Below, in pieces: positions 24,185 to 35,135 of a stretch of 62,248 nucleotides of DNA. Origin of the DNA: Acidobacteriota bacterium. GTDB taxonomy: Bacteria > Actinomycetota > Acidimicrobiia > ATN3. The first letter of the stretch is position 1. The number at the start of each line of letters is the position of its first letter. Below the pieces are notes generated by a model. It saw nothing but the letters and a program-made list of their open reading frames with translations, was not told the DNA's origin and did not search any database. Location: assembly GCA_003577105.1 (NCBI GenBank), contig QEUQ01000014.1, positions 1 to 62,248 of the forward strand, in the 5' to 3' direction. A program made the position numbers and the translations under genes.

Positions 24185-26203
24185 ATGTCCGGCTTCAAGA
24201 TATCTGCTGATTTCGAGCCCGCGGGAGACCAGCCGGCCGCAATCGAGGCATTGGCCGACAGCTTGAATTGCGGAGAGCGATTTCAGACTCTGTTGGGAAT
24301 CACCGGGTCTGGCAAGTCGTTTACCGCCGCTCATGTAATAGCTGAGGTAGAGCGGCCGACGCTTGTCATCGCGCCCAACAAGAGTCTTGCCGCACAGCTG
24401 GCAAACGAGCTGCGCGAGTTCTTTCCTAAGAACCGAGTCGAGTACTTCGTCAGCTATTACGACTACTACCAGCCTGAGGCATACATACCTTCTTCGGACA
24501 CATACATCGAGAAGGACAGCTCCATCAACGATGAGATCGACCGGCTCAGGCACTCGGCGACCGCCGCCGTCCTGCATCGCAGGGACACGATCGTTGTCGC
24601 CTCGGTTTCATGCATCTACGGCCTTGGCTCTCCCGAGGAGTACGGGGAGCAGATGGTCTACCTTCAGCGCGGCAAGGAAATTGACCGCGACGCGTTGCTG
24701 CGGCGTCTGATTGAGATCCAGTACTCGCGCAATGATGCGAACTTGGTTCGGGGCAAGTTCCGCGTGCGGGGCGACACGCTCGAGATCTTTCCAGCTTATG
24801 ACGACACTGCTTTGCGTATTGAGCTCTTCGGTGATGAGGTCGATCGGATAATCCGGCTGGACCCCGTTACCGGCGAGGTAATTGCAGAGCACGACGATGC
24901 ACAAGTGTTTCCGGCATCACACTTCGTCACGACCGAAGAGAAGATGGCCCGCGCCATTGACGCCATAAAGGTCGAGTTGCGAGATCGCCTGAAGGAGTTG
25001 GAGTCGCAGGGAAAGCTGCTTGAGTCGCAGCGCTTACGCATGCGGACAACGCATGATATTGAGATGCTGACCGAGATCGGATTTTGCAGCGGGATTGAGA
25101 ACTACAGCCGGCACCTGGATGGCCGCGAGCCAGGTAGTGCTCCGTTCACGCTTCTCGATTACTTCCCGGACGATTTTCTCGTGGTGATTGACGAGTCGCA
25201 CGTGACAGTGCCTCAACTTCACGGCCAATACGAGGGAGACAGAACCCGCAAGGAGACCCTTGTCGAACACGGCTTCAGGCTTCCGTCGGCGCTCGACAAC
25301 CGACCCCTCAAGTTTGACGAGTTCCTCGAGCGAGTTGGGCAAGTGCTCTTTCTTTCGGCGACGCCTGGGCCCTGGGAGCGAGAGCACTCCGGGAGAGTCG
25401 TCGAGCAGATTGTGCGACCCACCGGACTTGTCGACCCAGAAGTTGTGGTCAGACCAACCGACGGTCAGATTGACGACCTGCTAAATGAAATTCGGGAGCG
25501 AGTCGAGGACGAGCACCGTGTGCTGGTAACGACTCTGACCAAGAAGATGGCAGAGGATCTGACCGACTATCTCCTAGAAATGGGCGTCCGGGTCAGGTAC
25601 TTGCACTCTGATATCGACACCGTCGAGCGCATTGAAATCTTGAGGGACTTGCGACTCGGTGAATTCGATGTCTTGGTCGGTATCAACCTGTTGCGTGAGG
25701 GTCTCGATCTGCCGGAGGTATCGCTGGTAGCGATTCTCGATGCCGATAAGGAAGGCTTCTTGCGCTCCGAGACGAGTTTAATTCAAACAATTGGCCGGGC
25801 GGCCCGCAACGTCAACGGCGAAGTGATCATGTATGCGGACAACATAACCGGCTCGATGCGGCGCGCGATTTCCGAGACGCAGCGTCGCCGCGAACGCCAG
25901 CTTGAATACAACACTGAGCATGGCATCGACCCGCAGACAATCCAGAAACGTGTGACAGACATCCTTGAGCTGATAAGGGGTCCGGGCTCCAAGCAGGCAC
26001 CAACGCCAAAGAAGCGCCGTCGCGATCTTGCTCCCGAAATTCTCGAGCTACCCCACGACGAGCTAATGCGTCTGATATCGGCACTCGAGGAGGAAATGCA
26101 TGATGCGGCGAGCAACTTGCGCTTCGAAGAGGCAGCGCGTTTGCGCGATGAAATCCACGATTTGCGTCGGGAATTAAGGGATGTGAGCCGCGCGCTCAGC
26201 TAG
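24185..26203 (+). CDS. uvrB: excinuclease ABC subunit B
   Basis: The 672-residue damage-verifying helicase of nucleotide excision repair has Walker A GITGSGKS (near residue 40), the beta-hairpin motif [12 protein letters not shown], helicase motifs through [40 protein letters not shown], and a C-terminal UVR domain (about 630-665) that contacts UvrC. ATG 24185 follows a TACGAT hexamer by 6 bases; an ATG 4 bases earlier is out of frame. It lies between coaE and uvrA as in mycobacteria, with extra genes inserted. Its 3' end overlaps the convergent effector-binding gene by 8 bases. Confidence 0.97.
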   Translation: MSGFKISADFEPAGDQPAAIEALADSLNCGERFQTLLGITGSGKSFTAAHVIAEVERPTLVIAPNKSLAAQLANELREFFPKNRVEYFVSYYDYYQPEAYIPSSDTYIEKDSSINDEIDRLRHSATAAVLHRRDTIVVASVSCIYGLGSPEEYGEQMVYLQRGKEIDRDALLRRLIEIQYSRNDANLVRGKFRVRGDTLEIFPAYDDTALRIELFGDEVDRIIRLDPVTGEVIAEHDDAQVFPASHFVTTEEKMARAIDAIKVELRDRLKELESQGKLLESQRLRMRTTHDIEMLTEIGFCSGIENYSRHLDGREPGSAPFTLLDYFPDDFLVVIDESHVTVPQLHGQYEGDRTRKETLVEHGFRLPSALDNRPLKFDEFLERVGQVLFLSATPGPWEREHSGRVVEQIVRPTGLVDPEVVVRPTDGQIDDLLNEIRERVEDEHRVLVTTLTKKMAEDLTDYLLEMGVRVRYLHSDIDTVERIEILRDLRLGEFDVLVGINLLREGLDLPEVSLVAILDADKEGFLRSETSLIQTIGRAARNVNGEVIMYADNITGSMRRAISETQRRRERQLEYNTEHGIDPQTIQKRVTDILELIRGPGSKQAPTPKKRRRDLAPEILELPHDELMRLISALEEEMHDAASNLRFEEAARLRDEIHDLRRELRDVSRALS

Positions 26204-26666
26204 TCGGCTCGATCGGGAAGAAGATCCCGGTCCTCCAATTCTCGGGGTCTTTCTCCTCCATCGGGTCCGTGAGATAGATCTCCCAGGGGGCGCCCGCAGG
26301 TCGGTAACCGTTAGCTTGAATCCAATCCGTGATCGCGTCGTAGGCCGCTCCGATACCCTCAAAAGGACCGACGTGAAGTGTGGTTGCGTGGAGTCCAGCC
26401 GGAAGCTCTGAGTTGACGATTCCTCCGGCTTCCGGCAGTTCCTGGTCCACCGGAACTGCCGCTTCGAGTTCGATTTCGTCCGATCCGTAGGTGAGGTAGC
26501 GGGTGAGTGGTCCCCCGACAGGTGTTACGCCATAGGCCGAGGCGTGGACGAAGAGGCGGGGGAGCGCCTGACCGACCTCGTCACCGATCGTTTCTGGGTT
26601 TGCCGTGATCCTCAGGGCGATCAGGTGCTGTGCGGGAATCTCCCGTGTCTCGATCTCGTATTCCAT
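26196..26666 (-). CDS. GyrI/AraC effector-binding domain protein
   Basis: The 156-residue protein matches the SOUL/GyrI-like small-molecule-binding fold: [20 protein letters not shown] at the start, a central repeat ([30 protein letters not shown]) and the terminal [12 protein letters not shown]...FFPI signature. It has no DNA-binding domain, so it is a free-standing effector-binding protein. The ligand is unknown; in relatives these domains bind hydrophobic cations. ATG 26666 has GAAGGA and GGAG upstream. Its start lies within the end of the preceding membrane protein gene. Confidence 0.85.
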   Translation of the reverse strand: MEYEIETREIPAQHLIALRITANPETIGDEVGQALPRLFVHASAYGVTPVGGPLTRYLTYGSDEIELEAAVPVDQELPEAGGIVNSELPAGLHATTLHVGPFEGIGAAYDAITDWIQANGYRPAGAPWEIYLTDPMEEKDPENWRTGIFFPIEPTS

Positions 26667-27042
26667 GACTCCGGTCCTTCTCGGGTTCCGGAATCGTACC
26701 GTCACGAAGATCGGCCGAGAAATGGGTGTGTACGTGATGCGAGAAGTGCCGGATCGTGAATACCAGCCCTGCGACGGGGGCGGCGACGAGTATCAGCGGC
26801 AGAACTCCGATCACAACTGACGCGATACCGGTGAGGCTGCCATGCCCGCGCGCGGCTGAGGCTCCAAGGGCGAAGATCGCATATGGGATTCCTCCGACGA
26901 GGATTGTCCAGGCCGCGACGATCACGATTCCTGCTCCGGCGGACGCGGGGCGGCGCACGATCCGGCGAGTCATCAGTCCGGCTGACACGACGCCGAGCGC
27001 TACTGAGATGGAAATCAGCCCTGCCAGCTGGTTGGGAGTCAC
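26581..27042 (-). CDS. small three-helix membrane protein
   Basis: The predicted 153-residue product has three strong membrane helices (about 6-26, 38-62 and 72-95), followed by a His-rich and charged tail of about 55 residues. The tail overlaps the next gene's start by 86 bases on the same strand, which is unusual and may mean that the true gene is shorter or frameshifted near 26.66 kb. GTG 27042 is used; no clear ribosome-binding site is seen. It lies 28 bases after the DUF4097-like gene, so the three minus-strand genes look like one operon. I do not recognise a family. Confidence 0.6.
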   Translation of the reverse strand: MTPNQLAGLISISVALGVVSAGLMTRRIVRRPASAGAGIVIVAAWTILVGGIPYAIFALGASAARGHGSLTGIASVVIGVLPLILVAAPVAGLVFTIRHFSHHVHTHFSADLRDGTIPEPEKDRSHGIRDRDTGDSRTAPDRPEDHGKPRNDR

Positions 27043-27070
27043 TCGGAAATCGATCTGACGCGAATCTCAA

Positions 27071-27859
27071 TCAGAGTCCGGTCACCCTTACGCGTCCGGA
27101 TTGGGAGCGAGCTGTGATGGACCGAGATGAGTTCTGGTCGTCTTCGAGTCCCGTCACAGTGACCTTGGCCGAGGAGCTCGAGAGCGCGAGCTTGTAGCTC
27201 GATGAAGGTACTGCCAGATCTAGCGCGCCGGCAGTTGAGGCAACGTCGAGCGTCGTAGGGATTGACTTGAACGAGACATCAATCGAGCCAGATTCGCTCC
27301 TTCCTACCAGCCTTTCCGTCGCCAAAGCGTCGGCCTTGATGCTTCCGGAAATCGTCTCGATCTCGAGGCTTTCTCCGGCGAGGCGCTCGACAGCAATGCT
27401 TCCTGAAGTGGATGAGAGTCGAGCGGAAGCAGCGAAGTTGCGGACCGTCACGTCTCCGCTGCTAGTGGTCACATCTAGTGAAGCGGTCGCCGGGACTTCG
27501 ATCTCGTGATCGACATTGCATCCCAGCGCCGGAACTCCACAACGAGATCTGATCATCAGTACCCCGTTCTCGAGAATTGCGGAGGTCTCGGGCTTGCGAA
27601 ACATCTGGCGAATTGAGCGTGAAATCATTGCACCGGAACGAACACTGCTGGAGATTGAGACGCTCCCGGTGTCCACGTCGATGACCACCCTTCTTACGAC
27701 GCCTGTCAGGACTTGCTCATCGCTCGTGTCGGTGTGGTTCGGAGCCGTACTGAAGGCGAGGAAAGCCCCGGTCATGAGCATGACAAACGCAATGGCAACC
27801 AGCACGACGGTCGGCTCTCGTCGGCCCGTCGCCTTCGATGTCTGCGAGTCGTCTGTCAT
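27071..27859 (-). CDS. membrane-anchored DUF4097-like beta-helix protein
   Basis: The 262-residue protein has a single N-terminal membrane anchor (about 18-38) followed by a Ser/Thr-rich repeated beta-strand domain (TTSSGDVTVRNFAASARLSS, TSGSIAVERLAG, SESGSIDVSFKSI, TAGALDLAVPSSS). This is the stacked-strand pattern of DUF4097/adhesin-like domains exposed on the cell surface. ATG 27859 has GAAGGAAG upstream and a TAGGCT hexamer further upstream. In Firmicutes and Actinobacteria such genes often follow PspC or membrane stress regulators; none is seen here. Confidence 0.82.
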   Translation of the reverse strand: MTDDSQTSKATGRREPTVVLVAIAFVMLMTGAFLAFSTAPNHTDTSDEQVLTGVVRRVVIDVDTGSVSISSSVRSGAMISRSIRQMFRKPETSAILENGVLMIRSRCGVPALGCNVDHEIEVPATASLDVTTSSGDVTVRNFAASARLSSTSGSIAVERLAGESLEIETISGSIKADALATERLVGRSESGSIDVSFKSIPTTLDVASTAGALDLAVPSSSYKLALSSSSAKVTVTGLEDDQNSSRSITARSQSGRVRVTGL

Positions 27860-27958
27860 CCGGAACTTCCTTCGAGGCGAATTCTCGCTTGAAAGCCTAG
27901 GTCATGACGGCGTCGAGCGGCACCTCCCTCGGTATGCTTTGGTGAGATTGGAGGTACC

Positions 27959-29155
27959 TTGAGCGGCCACGTTGTCATTGATCCCGGACGGGCGCGTCCC
28001 CAGCAATACGGGGTGGCGATCTACAACGCGAATCTTCTGAATGCCATTTCTGAGATTGCACCCCAGGACATTCAGGTTGAGCAGTTGGCTCTGGCAGATC
28101 CCGCCGAAATGATTCCGGGATGGCAAATCCCCGCGTCGAACTTGAAGTACAGGCGGATGCCCGTGATGCGCCTTCTTGCCGGTATCGCGGGCGCGATCTG
28201 GAGGCCGTCGCTCGACTTCATCGTGGCCGGGCGCCACGGGATCTACCACGCGCTAATCGCAACCGAGGCACTAGCCATTGATCCCTCTCGCAGGCTGGTG
28301 TCGGTTCACGATGCATCGTTGTTTAGGGATGACATAGCGGACGAGTTCAGCAGCGAGACCCGGGTCGAATGCAGACAAACTCTGGAGTCGTCCGCAGGAG
28401 TCGTGACAGTCTCGGAGTTCTCAAGGCGAGAATTGCTCGAGCACCTCGATCTAGACGAGAGCCGGATAGCCGTGGTGCCGGGGGGAGTGGACCACATGCG
28501 CTTCTTCCCGAGGAGCGAGGAGGAAGTAACGGCCGTCAGGAACCGGTATGGACTGCCCAATAGATATGTGATTTCGGTGGCTGGCGGAATCCCGCGCAAG
28601 CGCCTCGGTGACGTCGAGGCGATGGCCGACAAGCTCTGGAAAAAGGATCGCATTGAGACAGTCGTCGTGGGATCTGGTCGCGGGTCGCGCCCGGGTGCAA
28701 AGCGTCTTGGCTTTGTCCCCAGGGAGCACTTGCCGGCGCTGTACACAGGAGCGGTCGCCTTCATTTCGATGTCGGAATATGAGGGCTTTGGGCTTGCACC
28801 CCTTGAGTCCGTTGCCTGTGGAACTCCTGTAATAGCCGCCAGAGCTGACGCGATCGTCGAAGTTCTCGGTGACGTTGCAAGTTTCGTGGAGGTTGGCGAC
28901 GTCGATGGAGCCTCAAAGGCAGTGGAGAAAGTTACGGAGAAGCGAGCTCGGAGAAAGCGCGTTCAGGCGGGGTTGGAGCTTGCTCAGAACTTCAGGTGGG
29001 AAGAGACCGCGCAAAAGATGCTCTGCGTCTACAGATCGATGATGAGCGGGGAGGCAATATCGACCGCAAGTTCTCAGCGAATCGCAGCGGGGCTTTCGAT
29101 AGGCGATGCGGTCGAGGCGGGGGAGTCAGAAGTCGAGGCCGAGCCGGCCAAGTAG
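27959..29155 (+). CDS. GT4-family glycosyltransferase
   Basis: The 398-residue protein is a GT-B fold glycosyltransferase: an N-terminal domain with GVAIYNANLLNAI, a central VTVSEFSRREL, then the C-terminal nucleotide-sugar domain with SVAGGIPRKRLGD, LGFVPREHLPALYTGAVAFI and the E-x7-E motif in SEYEGFGLAPLESVACGTPVIA. It retains the retaining-GT4 glutamates. TTG 27959 has GGAGGT 4 bases upstream. It overlaps gatD tail to tail by 30 bases. The acceptor is unknown; a cell-wall or surface glycan is likely in view of the neighbouring envelope genes. Confidence 0.87.
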   Translation: MSGHVVIDPGRARPQQYGVAIYNANLLNAISEIAPQDIQVEQLALADPAEMIPGWQIPASNLKYRRMPVMRLLAGIAGAIWRPSLDFIVAGRHGIYHALIATEALAIDPSRRLVSVHDASLFRDDIADEFSSETRVECRQTLESSAGVVTVSEFSRRELLEHLDLDESRIAVVPGGVDHMRFFPRSEEEVTAVRNRYGLPNRYVISVAGGIPRKRLGDVEAMADKLWKKDRIETVVVGSGRGSRPGAKRLGFVPREHLPALYTGAVAFISMSEYEGFGLAPLESVACGTPVIAARADAIVEVLGDVASFVEVGDVDGASKAVEKVTEKRARRKRVQAGLELAQNFRWEETAQKMLCVYRSMMSGEAISTASSQRIAAGLSIGDAVEAGESEVEAEPAK

Positions 29156-29935
29156 CGACTTCTTTCGCGAGTCTTGATTTGCGGCCACAGTGCGCGCGTC
29201 AAGTTCAAGGCGGTCATCTAAGGGAGCGAGCTCCACTGTCGCCGATCCCTCTCGACGCTCGAGCGCAGCTCTAATCAGTGCATCTGCCAGGCCCGGATTC
29301 TGCGGAAGCACCGGCCCATGGAGGTACGTCCCAAAGCAATTCTTCAGTCTGCAACCCTCCGTTCGGTCTTCGCCGTTGTTCCCGTAACCTCGTAGCACGA
29401 CTCCGAGCGGCTCACCCCCTTCGAGAATCGTGGTTCGTCCGCCGTGATTCTCAAAGCCCACAAGTATTCCGCCGTACTCGCTCGCGGCCTCGACTTCGAT
29501 TGGTCCAACGAGGCGACCTGGGCCATTTTCGGTCCTTACCGGCAAGACTCCGAGACCGTCGAGGAGGGAGCCATCGGCGGTTCTATAGCTCTGCCCCAAG
29601 AACTGGTAGCCGCCGCAAACCGCAAGCATCGCGAGCCCGTCATCGACAGCCTCTGCTAAGGCTCCCGCGCGCATTCCGGCTAGCTCGGCGGCGACTGCCT
29701 CCTGGTCGCGATCGGCTCCGCCCCCGAGGAAGACAACGTCCCAGTCCGCGGGTGCGAAGTCATCGCCTGATTGAACCTCGACGACTTCGACCGGGATCGA
29801 GCGCCATTCGCAGCGACGCCTGAGAGCGAGCACGTTTCCCTGATCGCCATATAGACCCATGGCTCCGGGGAACAAGTGGGCGATTCGCAACACCTCTGCT
29901 GAAGATGCGGCGCCGGAGTCTCGAACACCAACCAT
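29126..29935 (-). CDS. gatD: lipid II isoglutaminyl synthase, glutamine amidotransferase subunit
   Basis: The 269-residue protein is a CobB/CobQ-like class I amidotransferase with nucleophile C107 (AVCGGYQFLG) and H206 (GTYLHGPVLPQNP). With MurT it amidates the alpha-carboxyl of D-glutamate in the peptidoglycan stem, using glutamine. ATG 29935 overlaps the murT stop as TGATG, a typical coupled pair; an in-frame TTG precedes it. Such pairs are typical of Actinomycetota and Firmicutes and support a monoderm envelope. Confidence 0.93.
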   Translation of the reverse strand: MVGVRDSGAASSAEVLRIAHLFPGAMGLYGDQGNVLALRRRCEWRSIPVEVVEVQSGDDFAPADWDVVFLGGGADRDQEAVAAELAGMRAGALAEAVDDGLAMLAVCGGYQFLGQSYRTADGSLLDGLGVLPVRTENGPGRLVGPIEVEAASEYGGILVGFENHGGRTTILEGGEPLGVVLRGYGNNGEDRTEGCRLKNCFGTYLHGPVLPQNPGLADALIRAALERREGSATVELAPLDDRLELDARTVAANQDSRKKSLLGRLGLDF

Positions 29936-31338
29936 CAATGGATCCGGGGGGCGAGTTGACGTTTGACCAGTTCGGCGCGGAGTTCGCGCATCGCTGTATA
30001 GGTGAGCAGGGCACTCATCGCGCTGCCGCGAGGAGTGCGCGCCACCGCGGCGCGAAGAGCGGGGTAGAGATCCTTCTCGACTTCGACGGAGTCAGTAGGC
30101 CAGCCGTCGTACTTGAGCCTAAGTGCCACCGAACTAGCGCGTGTGCCAGACGCCACGAAAGGGTGCCCGGCACCGATGATTCCTGCAAAGTCAACATCCC
30201 AGATCCACGAAACATCGCGTCCGTCCGCAGTCTTGTCGTTCAGGCCAAAAAGAACTGGAGGCAACTCCGACGTTCGAGAAGCGAGACGTTCGGATTCAGC
30301 GACCATGAGGAGGCTTCCGGTGAGAGCCGCCGGGTTCTTCGAGAGCAGCAAGCGGACCGCCCGGCCATCGAGTTCGATTGGCTCCGCGCGCCCGTAAGCG
30401 GTGCGGCTCTCTGCTAGGGCCTTTGCGACCGTGGAGAGGCTGACCCCGAGCTCAGAGGCGGCGGCGCAGGCCGCCAGCGCGTTGGCCGCGTTGTGAAGAC
30501 CGGGCAAGCGCAGTGAGAAGGTGTCCATGCCGTTTGGTGTCTCGACAGCAAGCTCGAATCCGTCAAATCCGGCGCTCTTGGCCTTGATAAGCCGATAGTC
30601 GGGATCCGGTCTCGCCCATCCGCACCCCGTGCAGCGGTAGTCGCCTCCACCGATTGAGAGAGTCCGGCCGTATTCCAACGGCTCCTCACAAAATGGGCAC
30701 CAGGACGCGTCTGACGGAGGCCGCTGAGGCGCGGGATCCTCGACCTCGAGCCCAAAGAAGCGAACGGCAGTTCGCGGGGGAGCATCAGGAGATTTGATCC
30801 ATCCGAGAGCGGCCACGCGGGGATCATCAGCGTTGAGGATTAGACGAGTTGACGGCCCAAGGCCATCGAGCATTTCGCGCCATTTGGTCATTAGCGCATC
30901 GATTTCGCCATAGCGGTCAAGCTGGTCGCGGCTGAGGTTCAAGAGCACAAGTGCCTCTGGCGGCCGTGCCTCCACAATCTTGAGCAGCGCCGCCTCGTCT
31001 GCTTCCAACGCGGCATCGATCGCATCGCCCGCCGTCAACAACGCGCTCGCAAGTCCGGTTGTCAGATTTGCACCAGCCGTATTTGAAATCGGATTTGTGC
31101 CGTCGCCGCGCAAGCACGCGGTTATCAACGAGGCTGTCGTCGTCTTTCCGTTGGTGCCCGAGACGTATGCCACGCGTCCATCAATGCGTCTGAGCATGGC
31201 GCGCAGCGCGCTCGGGTCCACACCCAACGCAAGGCGTCCGGGGAGATTGGTGCCGCGATCCGGATCGATCAACTTCAAGGCGCGCCTAGCTGCGCGTCCA
31301 GTGGAGATCGCCAGTTGAGTGCGGAATGTGTCCGACAT
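29935..31338 (-). CDS. murT: lipid II isoglutaminyl synthase, MurT subunit
   Basis: The 467-residue Mur-ligase-like protein activates the D-glutamate carboxyl of lipid II. It has the ATP motif SGTNGKTTT (60-68), a four-cysteine zinc ribbon inserted in the central domain (C214, C217, C236, C239) as in known MurT proteins, the [13 protein letters not shown] hinge and a C-terminal DUF1727 domain ending in [17 protein letters not shown] 31338 is chosen; the frame is open further upstream but without family similarity. A GACAAT sequence 7 bases upstream could be a weak -10 of a leaderless promoter. Confidence 0.94.
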   Translation of the reverse strand: MSDTFRTQLAISTGRAARRALKLIDPDRGTNLPGRLALGVDPSALRAMLRRIDGRVAYVSGTNGKTTTASLITACLRGDGTNPISNTAGANLTTGLASALLTAGDAIDAALEADEAALLKIVEARPPEALVLLNLSRDQLDRYGEIDALMTKWREMLDGLGPSTRLILNADDPRVAALGWIKSPDAPPRTAVRFFGLEVEDPAPQRPPSDASWCPFCEEPLEYGRTLSIGGGDYRCTGCGWARPDPDYRLIKAKSAGFDGFELAVETPNGMDTFSLRLPGLHNAANALAACAAASELGVSLSTVAKALAESRTAYGRAEPIELDGRAVRLLLSKNPAALTGSLLMVAESERLASRTSELPPVLFGLNDKTADGRDVSWIWDVDFAGIIGAGHPFVASGTRASSVALRLKYDGWPTDSVEVEKDLYPALRAAVARTPRGSAMSALLTYTAMRELRAELVKRQLAPRIH

Positions 31339-31402
31339 GGGTCCGATTGTCGCAGCCCGGGACGGGTCATGCCCAGCGTTCGAGAACTGCCTTGCCGTCA
31401 CC

Positions 31403-31408
31403 TACAAT
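31403..31408 (+). promoter_or_regulatory. -10 hexamer TACAAT for uvrA
   Basis: TACAAT lies 30 bases before the TTG start, in a context (CACCTACAATCG) almost identical to that of the polA promoter (CACCTACAATCG at 14778-14789). Unlike polA, uvrA has a short leader with its own ribosome-binding site. Confidence 0.5.
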
Positions 31409-31438
31409 CGAAGGTTCACGTCTGGCAGGAGTATCTCG

Positions 31439-34336
31439 TTGGCAAGTGACCGAATCGTCATCAAAGGGGCCCGGGAGCACAACCTCAAGGACATCGCGCT
31501 CGATCTTCCGCGCGACCAGTTGATCGTCTTCACGGGCATTTCGGGATCAGGCAAGTCAAGTCTGGCGTTCGACACGATCTACGCCGAGGGGCAGCGGCGC
31601 TATGTGGAATCGCTCTCTTCTTATGCGCGGCAGTTTCTCGGGCAAATGGACAAGCCGGATGTCGATTTCATAGAGGGCCTGTCGCCGGCAATCTCAATTG
31701 ATCAGAAGTCCACGTCGCGGAATCCTCGATCGACTGTCGGGACGATTACGGAGGTCTACGACTATCTGAGACTCCTCTTCGCTCGGATAGGAACGCCACA
31801 TTGCCCTGAGTGCGGAAGGCCGATTGAGAGGCAGACACCTGAACAGATAGTTGACCGAATCATGACCCTGCCCGAGGGGACGCGCTTTCAGGTCCTTGCT
31901 CCGGTGGTGCGGGGCCGAAAGGGCGAATACGAGGGATTGCTAGGCGATCTTGCGCGGCAGGGGTTCTCACGGGCGCGAGTTGACGGCGAGTTGGTCGATC
32001 TAGTGGAGAAGATCCGCTTGGATCGATATTTCAATCACACAATCGAGGTGATCGTGGATCGTCTGGTCGCGAAGGCCAGCATTCAACGCCGCCTGACGGA
32101 GTCGATCGAGACGGCCCTTGGTCTGGCAGAAGGTGTCGCCGAGATCGAGATCATTCCTCAAGACGGAGAGGGAGATATCGAGACACGCCTGACCTTCAGC
32201 CAGCACCTCGCCTGCAGCCATTGCGGCCTCTCTTTTGATGAGCTCGCACCACGAAATTTCTCCTTCAACTCTCCTTACGGAGCGTGTGAAGCGTGCGCCG
32301 GACTCGGAACCCGCCACGAGGTCGATCCCGAGCTGGTTGTTCCCGACGTGACTCTGGCGGTGAGCGAGGGTGCGATTCACCCGTGGGCCGGCAGGCGTGG
32401 CGAGTACTTTCCAAAGCTCCTCGAGTCGGTTGCCGAGACCTACAGATTCGATCCTGACACGCCGTTTTCGCGCCTCAAGAAGGCACAGAAGGAGATGTTG
32501 CTCTACGGGTCATCTCAGAAACAGGTTCACGTCAAGTACAAGAACCGCTATGGGCGGCTTCGGTCATATCGGACTGAATTCGAAGGCGTGATTCCGTGGC
32601 TAGAGCGGCGGCATTCGGAGGCGGACAGCGACTGGTTGAGGGAGCAGATCGAGAACTACATGCGTCTCGTGCCATGCAATAGCTGCCAAGGAGCCCGCCT
32701 GCGCCCCGAGAGCCGGGCAGTGAGGATCGCGGGCGAGAACATCGCCGATGTCTGCGCGAAGTCCATTGCGGTGCTTGCGTCATGGCTCGGCGCGCTGGAC
32801 CTGAGCGAGCGAGAAAGGCTCATCGCGGAGCGCGTCGTGAAGGAGATCAAAGAGCGCGTTAGTTTCCTTCTTGATGTTGGCCTCGACTACCTGACGCTCA
32901 ACAGATCCGCGGGGTCGCTCGCCGGGGGGGAGGCACAACGAATTCGGTTGGCCACTCAGATCGGGAGTGGCCTTGTCGGCGTGCTCTACATATTGGATGA
33001 GCCGTCGATCGGTCTGCACCAGCGGGACAACAAGCGCCTCATCGAGACTCTCGTTCGCCTCCGGGATCTCGGCAACACGTTGATCGTCGTTGAGCACGAC
33101 GAAGAGACAATCCAATCCGCCGACTACGTTGTCGACATCGGTCCGGGAGCCGGAGAGCATGGTGGCGAGGTAGTCGTAGCGGGATCAGTCGAAGAGCTCA
33201 AGGAGTCTCCCAACTCGATCACCGGCGCATATCTGAGTGGCCGTAGGGAAATCCCGGTGCCCCCAAAGCGGCGCGAGCCCGGTGAAGGGTGGCTTGAGGT
33301 CGAAGGCGCCCGTGAGCACAATCTCAAGGAAATCGACGTGAAGATCCCGCTGGGGTGCTTTGTCTGCGTGACCGGAGTATCGGGCTCGGGGAAATCTACG
33401 CTTGTGAACGAGATTGTCCACAAGGCCCTGATGGCAGAGATCTATGACTCGAAGGTGCTTCCGGGGAAGTTCAAGCGGATCGTGGGGGAAGAGTCGATCG
33501 ACAAAGTAATTGCGATCGATCAGAGCCCAATCGGACGCACACCTCGGTCAAATCCAGCGACCTACACGGGAGTCTTTGACCACATCCGGAAGCTTTTCAG
33601 TCAGACGCAAGAGGCGAAGGTTCGCGGCTACCAGCCTGGCAGATTCAGCTTCAACGTAAGAGGCGGGCGCTGCGAGGCATGTTCGGGTGACGGAACCATC
33701 AAGATCGAAATGCACTTTCTTCCCGACGTCTATGTTCCGTGCGAGATCTGCAAGGGGCGTCGGTACAACCGCGACACTCTCGAAGTTGCCTTCAAGGGGC
33801 GTGACATCGCTGAGATCCTCGACATGTCCGTCGAGGAGGCAAACGCGTTCTTCGCGAACCAGCCGCCGATTGCCCGGCATATGCAGACCCTTCTCGACGT
33901 CGGGCTTGGCTACGTCAGACTCGGTCAGCCTGCTCCGACCCTTTCGGGAGGGGAGGCTCAGCGAGTCAAGCTTGCTTCGGAACTGGCAAAACGGGCCACC
34001 GGGCGGACTTTCTACATCTTGGATGAGCCGACCACCGGACTGCATTTCGAAGATATAAGCAAACTGCTTGGCGTGCTCGGAAGACTGGTTGATGGCGGCA
34101 ACACGGTGCTCGTCATCGAGCACAACTTGGACGTAATCAAGACGGCCGACTGGCTGATCGATCTTGGCCCCGAGGGGGGTGACCGAGGTGGTGAAGTTGT
34201 GGCTGCCGGCACTCCAGAAGAGGTAGCCGGCCACGGCAAGTCCCATACTGGCCAATTTCTCGCGCCGATACTTTCCGGGGTAGGGCGCACCGGATCCGGA
34301 TCAAAGCCTGTCAGGCGACGTCGAAGCTCTCGATGA
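31439..34336 (+). CDS. uvrA: excinuclease ABC subunit A
   Basis: The 965-residue damage-recognition ATPase has two ABC modules (P-loops [13 protein letters not shown] and [13 protein letters not shown]; signatures [18 protein letters not shown] and [16 protein letters not shown]) and zinc-binding cysteine clusters ([19 protein letters not shown]...CEAC and [20 protein letters not shown]...CEIC). TTG 31439 has GGCAGGAG 8 bases upstream; the frame is open further but without homology. It is divergent from murT, and its 3' end overlaps a convergent anchored-protein gene by 26 bases. Confidence 0.97.
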   Translation: MASDRIVIKGAREHNLKDIALDLPRDQLIVFTGISGSGKSSLAFDTIYAEGQRRYVESLSSYARQFLGQMDKPDVDFIEGLSPAISIDQKSTSRNPRSTVGTITEVYDYLRLLFARIGTPHCPECGRPIERQTPEQIVDRIMTLPEGTRFQVLAPVVRGRKGEYEGLLGDLARQGFSRARVDGELVDLVEKIRLDRYFNHTIEVIVDRLVAKASIQRRLTESIETALGLAEGVAEIEIIPQDGEGDIETRLTFSQHLACSHCGLSFDELAPRNFSFNSPYGACEACAGLGTRHEVDPELVVPDVTLAVSEGAIHPWAGRRGEYFPKLLESVAETYRFDPDTPFSRLKKAQKEMLLYGSSQKQVHVKYKNRYGRLRSYRTEFEGVIPWLERRHSEADSDWLREQIENYMRLVPCNSCQGARLRPESRAVRIAGENIADVCAKSIAVLASWLGALDLSERERLIAERVVKEIKERVSFLLDVGLDYLTLNRSAGSLAGGEAQRIRLATQIGSGLVGVLYILDEPSIGLHQRDNKRLIETLVRLRDLGNTLIVVEHDEETIQSADYVVDIGPGAGEHGGEVVVAGSVEELKESPNSITGAYLSGRREIPVPPKRREPGEGWLEVEGAREHNLKEIDVKIPLGCFVCVTGVSGSGKSTLVNEIVHKALMAEIYDSKVLPGKFKRIVGEESIDKVIAIDQSPIGRTPRSNPATYTGVFDHIRKLFSQTQEAKVRGYQPGRFSFNVRGGRCEACSGDGTIKIEMHFLPDVYVPCEICKGRRYNRDTLEVAFKGRDIAEILDMSVEEANAFFANQPPIARHMQTLLDVGLGYVRLGQPAPTLSGGEAQRVKLASELAKRATGRTFYILDEPTTGLHFEDISKLLGVLGRLVDGGNTVLVIEHNLDVIKTADWLIDLGPEGGDRGGEVVAAGTPEEVAGHGKSHTGQFLAPILSGVGRTGSGSKPVRRRRSSR

Positions 34337-34901
34337 CCTGGCGAACGAGGTCATCTGCGCCTTGCATCTCGGCATCGAAGAGGCCCCAGACAACGATGAC
34401 GCGGTCTTGCACGACACCGAGCATGCGGACCTGCTTGACATTGGTTCCCGCGATCTCTCCGCTGCCAGTGGTAAGTCGATATCCCGCGACCTCGGCGCTC
34501 TCAGCGGTGAGCTCCGGCAGAATCTCGTTGAGGATTTCTTCGACTGTGTCGATTGCGTCAGCCCGCTCCAAGCCATTTGTCGAGACTGAACCGACTCCAA
34601 TTTGTGGCAGGCGAGAAACGGAGTCTCGCGGCCTGACGGTGCCCCACAGGTTTTGTGACGATCCGGGGTCCATACGCCAGTGCTGAGGAACCTCCACCGT
34701 CAGGCCGTCAGGACCGCGAAATCTCCGATCACCGACCGGAATCAAAGGCGGGGCGCCCTCGGGAGTGCGAGAGCCTGTGGGGGCCTGGGAAGTCTTACCC
34801 TTACCAAGAAGGAGTCCAGCTCCGACGGTGGAGAGTGCCAACAAGAGTGCACCCGCAACGAAGCGAGCGCGGCGACTGGATCGTGAACGCATGAGGGTCA
34901 T
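34311..34901 (-). CDS. membrane-anchored protein, function unknown
   Basis: The 196-residue product has a basic N-terminus and one membrane helix (about 14-34), so the rest should be outside the cell. The soluble part begins with a linker rich in Pro and Thr, then a domain (about 60-196) with [18 protein letters not shown] and alternating strands and helices, resembling PsbP-like folds. I do not recognise a named family. ATG 34901 has GGAGG 4 bases upstream. It overlaps the uvrA 3' end by 26 bases in convergent orientation. Confidence 0.7.
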   Translation of the reverse strand: MTLMRSRSSRRARFVAGALLLALSTVGAGLLLGKGKTSQAPTGSRTPEGAPPLIPVGDRRFRGPDGLTVEVPQHWRMDPGSSQNLWGTVRPRDSVSRLPQIGVGSVSTNGLERADAIDTVEEILNEILPELTAESAEVAGYRLTTGSGEIAGTNVKQVRMLGVVQDRVIVVWGLFDAEMQGADDLVRQVIESFDVA

Positions 34902-35135
34902 GCTTCCTCCTCAATGTGATGGGGGAAGCTCAAACTTGAAGGGGAAGCGAATTACCAGTCCGATCGGCCCAATCGGTCGAGGGGGCCGTGTGATGCTGGA
35001 GCCGGAGGAGTCTCGCAGCCGGCGCCTGCATGATCAAGCAATTCAAGCGTGGTATTGAGCGATATGCGCGATCGCCGCGGTAGGAAGGTGCTCAGGCTCC
35101 GCGCCCAAGACGCGCCGTTCCCAACAGATTGAGCT
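34902..35135. other. intergenic region without a recognised feature
   Basis: These 234 bases separate the anchored-protein gene from the nadA stop, both on the minus strand. The region should hold the promoter of the anchored-protein gene, but no convincing -35/-10 pair stands out. Two short plus-strand peptide frames (from about 34993 and 35030) lack ribosome-binding sites and were not accepted. No RNA gene was recognised. Confidence 0.5.

Noticed and set aside
31380-31396. Possible LexA/SOS box upstream of uvrA (GTTCGAGAAC)
   Set aside because: It shares only part of the actinobacterial consensus (CGAAC-N4-GTTCG) and no similar site is seen at uvrB or polA.
34993-35090. Two short plus-strand peptide frames in the gap before nadA
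   Set aside because: They have no ribosome-binding site or promoter, are only about 17-21 codons long, and nothing in the context supports translation.
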